Positions 6,830-15,400 of a stretch of DNA of 64,000 bases are shown here, in pieces (the stretch's first letter is position 1; every line of letters starts with the position of its first letter). The stretch is from positions 3,702,001-3,766,000 of the forward strand of contig NZ_SNWR01000001.1 in assembly GCF_004362215.1 (NCBI RefSeq), read 5' to 3'. Source of the DNA: Paractinoplanes brasiliensis. GTDB lineage: Bacteria > Actinomycetota > Actinomycetes > Mycobacteriales > Micromonosporaceae. The notes beneath the pieces were generated by a model, which worked only from the letters and a program-made list of their open reading frames with translations, searched no databases and was not told the origin of the DNA. The translations under genes were made by a program, and so were the position numbers.

Positions 6830-8997
6830 TCTTGCCGGGCGTAGTAACGGGCGGCGCGGGCCGCGGTGGCCTGAGCGTCCGCTGCGCTGGTGAGCACGGC
6901 GCCGAGCAGGCTGACGCCCGGGTAGTAGCGGTTGATCGCCCGCAGGACCGTCCATCTGCCGCTGCGCTGCACGAATCCGCGCCCCAGCCGCAGCGCGGCA
7001 TCACCCAGCCCGCTCGTAGCCGGCTCCTCGTTCAGCGTCGCGGCCAGAGCCTCCTCGGCCTCCGCCACGGTCTCGTGCACCTGCGTGATCACCAGCAGGT
7101 CGACGGCCCGCCGCGGGTCGGTGGGGTCGAATCCGTGGGCGGCCGCCAAATGCAGGATCAGCTCGGCATCGGTCAGGGTCCGGGTCGAAACCAGGGCAAT
7201 TGACGCGTACGAACCGGCAAGCGCGCCGAACACACTGGCGAGCGCGCCGAATCGGGTGAACTGCCGGGTCGCCAACCGGGCCAGTCCGGCGGACGTGGCA
7301 GCCGGATAAGTGGAGCTGATGTCGGAGGCCCACTCCCGGGCGCGGGGGCCGATCGTGGAGACGGCGGCCAGGGCCAGGATCTCGGGTGTGTGCAGGGGGT
7401 CGGCGATCAGGCGCGCCCAGCGATCCGTCTCAGCTTTCGCCGCAATGACGTTCATGGGGGCTTGCCGACCGGACTCGACGTCCCCAGCCGTCGAGGGCTC
7501 GCCGGAGGTGGCAGGTTCACCTTGTACGGGCTTGGCTTGTTCCAGTTCGGCTTTTGTGGCTGTCGCGGGCTTGTTGCCGGTGGTGGACGGGGCTTGGGTG
7601 GCTGTCGCGGGTTTGCTTCCGGTGGTAGGCGCAGCTTGGGTGGCTGTCGCGGGCTTGTTTCCGGTGGTGGACGCGGCTTGCGTGGCTGTCGCGGGCTTGC
7701 TTCCGGTGGCGGGCGCGTCTTGCGTGGCCGTACTTCCGGCTGCCGGCCTGGACTTGGCGCCGGTGGTGGGCACCGCCTTAGCAGGCGGGGGCGTGGTCTC
7801 GTTCGCCTGCGAAGGGGCCGTGCTCGCAGGTTTGGGCTTGTCTGCCGGAGCCGCTGGCTTGGGCTCCTCGGCGGGCCGAACCGCTGACGGCGTGGTCTCG
7901 TCGGCCGGGGTGACACTCGCCGACACCGGGGTGCCTTTGTCGGCCTCCAGTGATGTGGTCTTGTCGGCCGGTGCCGGTGCCGGTGCCGGTGCCGGTGCCG
8001 GTGCCGTGACCGCGCTTGCGGGTGCGGGCTTCTCGGCAGCTGCGGAGCTCGCGTTCACGGGCTTGCTGGTCGGCGCGCTCGCAGGCGTTGGCTTGGTGGC
8101 GGGGACCGGCGCGGAACCCGCGCTCGCGGAAGCGGGCTCGGGAGCGGGCGCGGCGCTTGCGGGCCTGCGAGTGGGGGTGGAACTGGTGCTCGCGGAGGCG
8201 CGCTCGGGCTCAGAGGCAGGGGCGGCGCTTGCGGGTGTGGGCTTGGCGGCGGGAGCTGCCGGCTTCGGCTTGGCGGCGGGCACGGGCGTGGGGTTCGCAG
8301 TGGCAGGGGCGGCGCTTGCGGGTGTGGGCTTGACGGCGGGAGCTGCCGGCTTCGGCTTGTCGGCAGGCACGGGCGTGGGGTTCGCAGTGGCAGCCGTGTC
8401 GCCCGGCGCGGGATTCGCAGTGACAGGCGTGTCGCCCGGCGCGGCTTTCGGGGGCGTTGGTTTGGGCTTGTCCGCGGGCGGGGGCGTCGCCGGTGTCGGC
8501 TTGGTGGCCTGGGCCGGTGTTGATTTCGTCAGCGTTGTGGGCCGAGCGGGCGCGGCTTTCGCAGGCGTCCCGGTGGTGGCAGCCGCAGACGGGTCTGTGG
8601 CCTTCACCGGCTTGTCGGCGGGCGGGACCGCGGCGGGGGTCGCCTTCTTCGCGGGAGTGGCCTTTTTCACCGGTGTGCTCTGTGCGGCAGCGGCGACCTT
8701 CTTCGCCGGGCGCTTCTGAGCCCTTTTGGCGGGCGGCTGAGCATCCGGGCTCGTCTTGCGGGCACGCGGCGTGGCCTGGCCGGTTGACTCCGGCCCGGCC
8801 GGGTGCGGGCGCGTGACCCCCGTACGGGAAGGCTCTGGGGGGTGATTTTCGGCACCCGGCGGCTGGAAGGTGACCGCGGGCGGGGCCTTCCTGGGCCGCT
8901 TCGGAGGCGCCTCGGACTCGCTCGGCGCGTTGAAGGGCGGCTGTGGCGTGCGGGCACGCGCGGCCTTACGGCGCTCGGGGGGCGAGTTCTCCTCCAT
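6805..8997 (-). CDS. Pro/Ala/Lys-rich protein with EcsC-like C-terminus
   Basis: About 730 residues. Residues 1 to about 515 are low complexity, rich in Ala, Pro, Thr and Lys, with histone-like stretches (KRAQKRPAKKVAAAA) and internal repeats. The last 215 residues form an ordered helical domain (ILALAAVSTIGPRAREW ... ELILHLAAAHGFDPTD ... HETVAEAEEAL) that resembles EcsC-family proteins, a family named from the Bacillus ecs operon and of unknown biochemical role. I chose Met-Glu-Glu-Asn-Ser at 8997 because a TAGGCT box lies 10 bases upstream. An in-frame ATG at 9066 also exists. There is no signal peptide. The repeats make length variation between strains likely. Confidence 0.7.
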   Translation of the reverse strand: MEENSPPERRKAARARTPQPPFNAPSESEAPPKRPRKAPPAVTFQPPGAENHPPEPSRTGVTRPHPAGPESTGQATPRARKTSPDAQPPAKRAQKRPAKKVAAAAQSTPVKKATPAKKATPAAVPPADKPVKATDPSAAATTGTPAKAAPARPTTLTKSTPAQATKPTPATPPPADKPKPTPPKAAPGDTPVTANPAPGDTAATANPTPVPADKPKPAAPAVKPTPASAAPATANPTPVPAAKPKPAAPAAKPTPASAAPASEPERASASTSSTPTRRPASAAPAPEPASASAGSAPVPATKPTPASAPTSKPVNASSAAAEKPAPASAVTAPAPAPAPAPAPADKTTSLEADKGTPVSASVTPADETTPSAVRPAEEPKPAAPADKPKPASTAPSQANETTPPPAKAVPTTGAKSRPAAGSTATQDAPATGSKPATATQAASTTGNKPATATQAAPTTGSKPATATQAPSTTGNKPATATKAELEQAKPVQGEPATSGEPSTAGDVESGRQAPMNVIAAKAETDRWARLIADPLHTPEILALAAVSTIGPRAREWASDISSTYPAATSAGLARLATRQFTRFGALASVFGALAGSYASIALVSTRTLTDAELILHLAAAHGFDPTDPRRAVDLLVITQVHETVAEAEEALAATLNEEPATSGLGDAALRLGRGFVQRSGRWTVLRAINRYYPGVSLLGAVLTSAADAQATAARAARYYARQERPATTQS
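7556..7723. repeat. Four tandem 42-bp coding repeats
   Basis: Units begin at 7556, 7598, 7640 and 7682. Each encodes a 14-residue unit of the form TTGNKPATATQAAS in the EcsC-like protein, and differences are mostly single bases. The 42-bp period keeps the frame. Confidence 0.85.
7970..8005. repeat. GGTGCC hexanucleotide repeat (6 copies)
   Basis: Six perfect copies encode an Ala-Pro run (minus strand) in the low-complexity part of the EcsC-like protein. Gain or loss of a unit would change length by two residues without a frameshift. Confidence 0.85.
8221..8394. repeat. Direct duplication of an 87-bp unit
   Basis: Bases 8221-8307 and 8308-8394 are near-identical copies encoding the 29-residue block ATANPTPVPA...KPTPASAA of the EcsC-like protein. 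Divergence is a few substitutions, suggesting recent tandem duplication. Confidence 0.8.
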
Positions 8998-9130
8998 GCC
9001 GCAGGAGCCTATCCCCAACAGCAACATTTCACCTGTTGGAGACGGGTCCGACCCGCCGGACGGCAACCTCTTTGTGCGGCGGCGAACGGGTCCGGTATCC
9101 TCAACCGTCGGTGGCCGTCACGGTCACCGG

Positions 9131-9221
9131 GGAGACTTCGCCTAGTCTGGTCTATGGCGCCGCACTGCTAATGCGGTTGGGGTTTTATAGCCCCTCCCGG
9201 GTTCGAATCCCGGAGTCTCCG
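9131..9221 (+). tRNA. tRNA-Ser (GCT anticodon)
   Basis: The acceptor stem GGAGACT pairs with AGTCTCC and a G discriminator follows. The anticodon loop sits in GCACTGCTAATGC, giving GCU. There is a long variable arm (GGGGTTTTATAGCCCC), as in class II serine tRNAs, and the T-arm GGGTTCGAATCCC is intact. No CCA is encoded. Confidence 0.95.
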
Positions 9222-9269
9222 CGTGTAGAGCCGGTGTGTATGCTGGCAAAGCACCACGAGCAAGACCAA

Positions 9270-9342
9270 GCGCCCGTAGCTCAATGGATAGAGCATCTGA
9301 CTACGGATCAGAAGGTTAGGGGTTCGAGTCCCTTCGGGCGCG
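9270..9342 (+). tRNA. tRNA-Arg (ACG anticodon)
   Basis: GCGCCCG pairs with CGGGCGC and a G discriminator follows. The anticodon loop CTACGGA gives ACG, and the T-arm GGGGTTCGAGTCCC is intact. CCA is not encoded. The 3' end of tRNA genes is a common attachment site for tyrosine-recombinase elements, and an integrase pseudogene lies 108 bases downstream. Confidence 0.95.
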
Positions 9343-9449
9343 CATCTTCGTTTAGGGCCTGAGCTGCGGGAAAGCGGTTCGGGCCTTTCTCGTTGCCCCG
9401 CCTTTGCGGAGGTTGGGTGGCGTGTGGGTGGCACATGGGCGCCGTCACT

Positions 9450-10157
9450 TTATGTGATGGAACGGGTTGCGGCGGCCGCCTGACCTGCGGCTCGCTTCTT
9501 GTGGGTGGGCCGTTTCTCTGAAGGTGTTTCTTTTTCCACCGCGACCTGTGGGCCGGTTTGTCGCGGCCTTTCCGTGGTGCGTTTGCGGGTGTGCCGGGCT
9601 GCGGCCAGCACCAGGGCGGCGTTGGCGTCCGCGCAGCGGCGCTGCGAATCGGGAAGGACGCTGGTGTAGGTGTCGGCGATGACGACGATGCTGGAGTGCC
9701 CGAGCAGATCTTGCAGGGTCTTCAAGTCCGTGCCGGCTTCGTGGGCCAGGGAGGCGGCACCGTGGCGCAGGTCGTGCAGCCGGACCTGGGGCAGCCCGGC
9801 GCGGTTGGTGAGTTTGCGGAATCGGGTGGTGGCGTAGCTGGGGTTGATCGTTCGCCGTCTTTGCGGGTGAAGACCTAGCCGGAGTCGATCCATACCTGGT
9901 TGCGGTCCAGCCCATCACCGCAACGCTGGGTGGCGCTGTCGGCCAAGCAGTCCTCCCGTGCCGTGCGGGCGGCTACCCGGGAGACGTACCCGCCGCGGCG
10001 GCTTTCGATCGGAGCGGCCGAACAGGTTCGGAGCCGAGCACTGGAAGTACCAGGAGCCGTGGCCGCGCTCGGATAGGCGGGGGCAGCGTTTTTCCAGGCG
10101 TTTTACCTGCTAGTTGCGGCATCCGCATCGTTTGAAGGTCTTGCCCGTGCTGGCCAT
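9450..10157 (-). pseudogene. Decayed pSAM2-type tyrosine integrase
   Basis: The N-terminus starts at 10157 (MASTGKTFKRCGCRN, then a stop at 10110-10112) and continues as LEKRCPRLSERGHGSWYFQC and RRGGYVSRVAARTARED, the usual start of actinomycete integrative-element integrases. The sequence then jumps to QVWIDSG, a stop at 9875-9877, VFTRKDGE and a frameshift. It ends with an intact C-terminal catalytic part: RLHDLRHGAASLAHEAG (Arg and His), LQDLLGHSS, then the nucleophile region TYTSVLPD. The central part, about 200 residues, is missing. Position and orientation next to tRNA-Arg fit an element that integrated there and was later deleted. It cannot be functional. Confidence 0.85.
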
Positions 10158-10665
10158 CGCTGTCCTCCGCCGTCGCGCCCCTTTCATCGAGCGTGATGCC
10201 TGCGGACCCCTGAAGGATGCCCCCGAGAGGGGGACATGAGTTGCCGGTGGGACAGCGCCGGCAACGGGCCCAGCAGGCTCAGAGGTGACAGCGCCGCAGG
10301 AATCACACGCCTCTCACGGTGAGCCGCATCTGTCTTTGGGGGATGGGTCTCGCAAGCACCGCTCTGGCCGGTCCTGAGCGATCGCTGGTGCTCGGATGGT
10401 GATCGGACGCCGTCGGGGCTGCCTGGGCGGAGCCACGCTCGTTGGATCCTGCACCTCAGTCGGGCTTGTTGTGCGCGCGAGCTGGTCCTGATCGGCGAGG
10501 CGGCGACCGCTACCGAGGCCAATGTGCTCGACCGCCTCGCCGAGACGCTCGAGGCCACCCGCGACGCCTGCCGCCAGGCTGAGGTCGTCCGCCGGCAGAG
10601 GTGTAACCCGGGGTCACGTCGCGGGCGCGGGGGTGGATCGATGTGCGTGGCATAATCCCCGCTCG
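10158..10665. other. 508-base gap with possible coding remnant
   Basis: No intact gene is seen. Between about 10466 and 10610 one plus-strand frame reads ELVLIGEAATATEANV and LDRLAETLEATRDACRQAEV, helical and with coding-like third positions, but it lacks a start. It could be the C-terminus of an element-borne gene. CATAAT at 10651-10656 is a good -10 candidate for the next gene. Confidence 0.4.
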
Positions 10666-12372
10666 ATGACGACAAATATTCACGCTCGTAACGACGTGAC
10701 TACCCAGATCACACCGCCGGGGCCGGTTGGCTCCCCGCGGCGGCTTACCGGGTGGGCCGTCGCCGCGCTGGCCGCCGTAGCGGCGTTCGGTGCGAGCCTT
10801 TGGTCGGCGCTGAACAACGACGTGACCTATGCCTTGGGCGGCATGGAGACCGCGGGCAAGACCGGGGTGAGCATCTGGGACGTCTTCGTGGCTCGCCCGG
10901 TCGCGTATCGCCTTCTGTTGGCTGTTCTGGATGCGCCTGTGGCGCACGCGCCGCTGCGGGTCGCGCACGCGGTCATCCGGTTCGAGACCGCGCTGCTCGT
11001 CGTCGGCGTCGCGGCTGTGCTGTTCTTCGGGATGCGGCGTTACCTCGACGTGCGGGCGGCCGCCGCGGTGTCCGCGGCCGCCGGCCTTGCGCTGATCATC
11101 GCGCCGCAGTGGCACTTCCTCGAGCCGGACTGGGTGGCCGCCATGTTCGCGGTGCTGGCCGTTGGCGCGGCCTGCGCGCCTCGCCGCGTCTGGGTCGGCG
11201 CCCTTCTGGGTGGATTCGCGGCTTTTCTGGCCATCGCCGTCAAGCTGGCCACCGTGCCGATCACGTTGTTGGCCCTGGTGCTGGTCGGCGTGCTCAGTGT
11301 TCGCCGCGCGGCCTGGGCGGCCGTGGCCGCGGCGGGGTCCGCCGTGCTGTGGTACGCCGCGACCAAGCGCTTTTTGCCGTGGGAGTGGACGTGGCTCGAC
11401 GACCAGGCCAACCTGGTCGCGGATTCGCCGATCCACCACGGGTTGCGGTGGGAGGACTTCCACCTGCTGCTGGTCGGGCTGGGTGACGTGGCCCTGCTGA
11501 GCCCGGTTGTGGCCGTGGCCCCGGCCGCCGCGGCCGCCCTGATCCGGCGCCTGCCGCCGGGCCGCCCGCGGTGGATCGGCGCGGCGGTCGCCGTGGTCGC
11601 CGGTGGGCTGTCGGTGGCCTCCGCCTACGGCCAGGGCGAGTTCTACATGTATCACTACGCGGTTGTACCGGTGCTGGCCGCCGCGGTCTGGGGTGTCGCC
11701 TTCGCTCTGTGCCCCGGCGCCCGTACGTCCCTGTTCGTGACCACGGTCGTCTTCGCCGTGGCCAGCTTCGTGCTGCTGGCCCAGCCACCCGAGTGGCGAC
11801 TCGACAATGTCACCCCGGTCTCGCTCAGTTACCTTGTGTTCGCAGTGCTGGCCGCCGTTGCCACCTGGGCGTTGGAGCGCAGGGCAACGCCGCTGGTTCC
11901 GCCTCAGGCCGGCGCGATCGCCCTGACCGCCGCGCTGGTGCTGGCCACCCTGCCCAACGCGCCGCTGGCCTTCAGCGGCTACAACTACGCGTTGTCCAAC
12001 GAGAGGCCGTCCGCTCCCGGCTACGCCGCGTTGCGCGAGCGGATCGGCCCCGACACTCCCGTCCTCTATCTGGCCTTTGGCTCGATCAACTATCTGCTGC
12101 GTAACCCGTCTACCTGCCGTTATCCGTCGCCGCAGTGGGTGCAGCGGGGTGCGCACTTCAAAGCGGTGCGAACCTATCCGTCATATCGGGACAACCTGCG
12201 CTGCCTGACCGAGGACGATCGCGCGGGGTACCTGGTGCTGCAGCCGTCATGGTTCCCGTGGAAAAAGGCCAGCCCTGACGTACGTACCGTGATTTCCGCT
12301 CGTTTCGACTGCTCGGTTGAGGCCCGTGTCCCGGCCCCCAAGGGGCTGGTTGTCTGCCCTGCCCGGCGCTGA
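10666..12372 (+). CDS. Polytopic GT-C-like membrane protein
   Basis: 568 residues with about eleven membrane segments. An N-terminal loop (NNDVTYALGGMETAGKTGVSI) carries an Asp, as in GT-C polyprenol-sugar glycosyltransferases, and the extracytoplasmic C-terminus has Cys residues (NPSTCRYP, NLRCLTED, RFDCSVE). No family signature is decisive, so the substrate is unknown. The start is ATG at 10666, nine bases after a CATAAT box and without a Shine-Dalgarno, so the transcript is near-leaderless. Upstream in-frame codons belong to non-coding sequence. A strong bidirectional terminator follows. Confidence 0.75.
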   Translation: MTTNIHARNDVTTQITPPGPVGSPRRLTGWAVAALAAVAAFGASLWSALNNDVTYALGGMETAGKTGVSIWDVFVARPVAYRLLLAVLDAPVAHAPLRVAHAVIRFETALLVVGVAAVLFFGMRRYLDVRAAAAVSAAAGLALIIAPQWHFLEPDWVAAMFAVLAVGAACAPRRVWVGALLGGFAAFLAIAVKLATVPITLLALVLVGVLSVRRAAWAAVAAAGSAVLWYAATKRFLPWEWTWLDDQANLVADSPIHHGLRWEDFHLLLVGLGDVALLSPVVAVAPAAAAALIRRLPPGRPRWIGAAVAVVAGGLSVASAYGQGEFYMYHYAVVPVLAAAVWGVAFALCPGARTSLFVTTVVFAVASFVLLAQPPEWRLDNVTPVSLSYLVFAVLAAVATWALERRATPLVPPQAGAIALTAALVLATLPNAPLAFSGYNYALSNERPSAPGYAALRERIGPDTPVLYLAFGSINYLLRNPSTCRYPSPQWVQRGAHFKAVRTYPSYRDNLRCLTEDDRAGYLVLQPSWFPWKKASPDVRTVISARFDCSVEARVPAPKGLVVCPARR

Positions 12373-12385
12373 CCCGTCCCACAAC

Positions 12386-12415
12386 AACGGCCCGCCGGTT
12401 GTCCGGCGGGCCGTT
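12386..12415. terminator. Bidirectional terminator between convergent genes
   Basis: A perfect 13-bp stem (AACGGCCCGCCGG with CCGGCGGGCCGTT) and a TTGT loop lie between the stop codons of the membrane protein gene and the convergent LamG gene. Confidence 0.85.
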
Positions 12416-12436
12416 CTCGTTATCCCGTTCTCCGTG

Positions 12437-15400
12437 TCACGGCAGGTCGGGCAGGTAGGCCACGTGGGCCCGGCCGTCGCCCGAGACCCAGCTGACCAGG
12501 TTGGTCGGCTTGGCGGCCGTCGTGAAGGAGCTCTGAGCGGTTTCCCACGTGCCCGCCGCAGTCCGTACGCGGTGGGTCACCGTCGTGCCGGCGCCGGCGG
12601 TGTCGACGACTATCGAGCCGTCGGGTGCGCCGGCGGCGGAGACCGCGCTCGGGCTGCCGTTGTTATCGAGCACGGTGGCCGAACCCCACACATCGGTGCT
12701 GCTCATCGTGCGGTCGTAGACGCCGAAGCCGGGATAGACCGTCACCGAGTGCACGGTGTTGTCGGGCAGGCCGACCGCCGCCACGTCGGTCAGGTTGCCC
12801 TGCTGGTCGAATCGGGTGGCCGCACCCCAGGTCCCGCTGCTGGAGCGGCTGCGGCTGTAGACGCCGTAACCGGGCAGCAGGGTCAGCAGGTGCGTGCGGC
12901 CGTCGGGGGTGGCGGTCGAAGCGATCTTGCTGATCAGGGTGCTGGCGTCGAAGTTGGTCGCCGCGGACCAGACACCGTCGGCGCTGCGGGTGCGGTTGTA
13001 GACGCCGTACGCGGGAAGCAAGGTCTGCAACTGGATCGAGCCGTCGGGCAGGGCGGCCGCGGCGAGGTCGGTGATCTGGGTGCTCAGGTCGATGCGTACG
13101 GCGTCGCCCTGCCACGTCCCGCCCGCGCTGCGGCTGCGATACCAGACGCCGCTGCCCGCGACCATGTTGAAGACGTGGACGACGCCGTCGGGAGTACGGG
13201 TGATCGCGCTGGTGGTGATGGCCGGGTTGCTGTCGATCATCGACGGGGTCTTCGACCAGGTGCCGTCGGCGCCGCGGACTCGGTCCCACAGGGCGTCCTG
13301 GAACTCCGCGATCGGCCAGATGACCGTGTCCCACGTCTGCACCTGGGAGATCTGACCTTTGAAGGCGTACCCGTGGGTGCCTGCCGCTGTCTGGGTGTCG
13401 CCGATCCGGAAGCTCTTGGCGGCCGACCACGGCGTGGTGTGGGTGGCCGACGAGATCCGCTTGTCGTCGACGTAGAGCGTCATCTTCGCTGTTGACGCCT
13501 TGTAGGTGACTGTCAGATGGGTCCAGACGCCGAGCTTCGCGGTGCCGGGCGCCGAGACAGCGATGTCCCAGGTCGCTCCTGAGTACGCCTCGTCGGCCTT
13601 CTGCATGCCGAAACGCCACGAGTTGTCGAGCCCGGACGGCCACACCTTGAAGCCGGTGCCGTTGACGCCGTCCTGCGAGACGACGATCCCCTCGTACGCA
13701 TCGGGCTTGGCCCACACCGAGACGGAGAAATCGGCGTTGGTCGTGACCGCCTTGGTGGCGGTGGAGATCACGGTGCCGGCTGTGCCGTTGAACTCGGCGG
13801 CCGGGTCGAACAGGTCGCCCGAGGTCCAGCTCGTCCCACCGGCGCCACTGGCGTGCAGCGAGCCGGCGGTGTCCTTGGCTCCGGCGGCGCCGATGATGCC
13901 CGTCTCAGCGTCGTCGAGCTTCCAGGTGTGGGTCGGTGGCGTGAAGACCTGCCACGGCTGAGCCGAGAGGGTTCCGGTGCCGCCGCTCAGGTCGCCGACC
14001 AGCAGACCGGTGACTTCACCGTTCTCGTTGACCGCCCACAGATCGGCTGTCCCGTCGCTGTTGAAGTCAGCGGCGCGCAGGGTCTGCTTCTGACCGGTCT
14101 TGAAGTTCTCCGACAACAGGTACTGGTCGAACTCGAGGCCGGTTCCGCCCGCCCAGACGACGTCGTTCCAGAGGTAAAGCTTGCCCGTAGTGGCCTGCCA
14201 GAGGAACAGGGCGGTGCCGGTCGCGGTCTGGGCGCTGGTCAGGGTCCAGGTGTTCCAGTCCGTGCCCCCGGTGGGAGTGGGCTGGCTGAGCTTGGCCGAC
14301 AGGTCGAACTGTCCGGTTCCGCCCAAGGCGGGGTGGTAGGTCAGGCGGTACCCGTCGGGATCGTTGAGCACGCCGAGCAGGTCCGGGCCGAGCCATTCAG
14401 TGGTGTGGGACCCGGCGTTGACGAGTTGGAGCAGGCTGCTGCCGTCGGGTTCCTCGTTGAGGAAGATCGGCTCAATGGTGTGGCTGTTACCGTCCAGCTC
14501 GGACTTGATCACGGAGCCGTCACCGTTGCCCCGCAGGATCACCGCGGTGCCCTGCGAGTCACTGCGGCCCACGACGCCGGTGGGGTAGAAGGCCAGCAGG
14601 TCCTGCAGGCCAGTGCCACCGAAGTGCCCGGTGATGATGTCAGCGCTGTTGAAGTCGGCCGGCACGTTGTTCTGGCCTGCCCCGTGCGCGCCGAGGTTCG
14701 TCGCGATCGGCGCGATCTGGCCGGTGCCGCGGCCGATGGAGGTCCAGACGCCGGCGGGTAGCTTGCTCTTGCCGCCGATCACGGTCAGGTCGGCCAGGTT
14801 GTCACCGGTGAGATCACCGTCAGAGGCCACGGCGGCCGGGTCCGCGTTGAAGATCTCTTGGGTGGCCTCACCGACGTTGCCGCCGGCGCTGAGGCTGGTA
14901 ACGCTCAGCGTGTTGGTGAACCGGGCCGGTTTGAGGTTTTTGATTTCGGCGTTGCCGTTGGTTGCGGCCACGGTGGCGTAGGGGCCGCCGTTGAGCTGGT
15001 AGAGGTAGCTGGTCGGCACCGGGGTGACGACCTTGCCGTTCTCGTCCGCCGGCGGCTTGATCCCGATGGTCAGCGGGACGCCGATCTGCGGGGTCACGCC
15101 TTCCGGCATCGCGATGGTGGGGCCGCCGGGACGGGTCGCGTCGAACCGGAACCGGCAGGTCGCGGACGTCTCGCTCCACATGTTGTAGTCGGTTGCGCGG
15201 ACATTCCACTCGAAGGTCGCGATACCGGTGCCGGCCGCGGCTTTGAGCGTCTTCATCGGGATCTTGAGGACTGCGGTGGAGCCAGAGGAGTACCAGAGCA
15301 GGTCGGGATTCGACCGCGCGAGCACGGTGCCGGACGCGCCCTGTTTCCAGAGTTTGAACTCCACGCCGAGCGCGTTCTTGTTGCGGTCGGAGACCGGGGC

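Noticed and set aside
7310..8719. Plus-strand Ala/Gly-rich frame over the EcsC-like gene
   Set aside because: Complement of low-complexity Pro/Ala codons; no start context and no hydrophobicity pattern of a real protein.
9343..9449. attR-like copy of the tRNA-Arg 3' end elsewhere in the window
   Set aside because: No second copy of the last 20 bases of the tRNA was found by eye, so element borders cannot be drawn.
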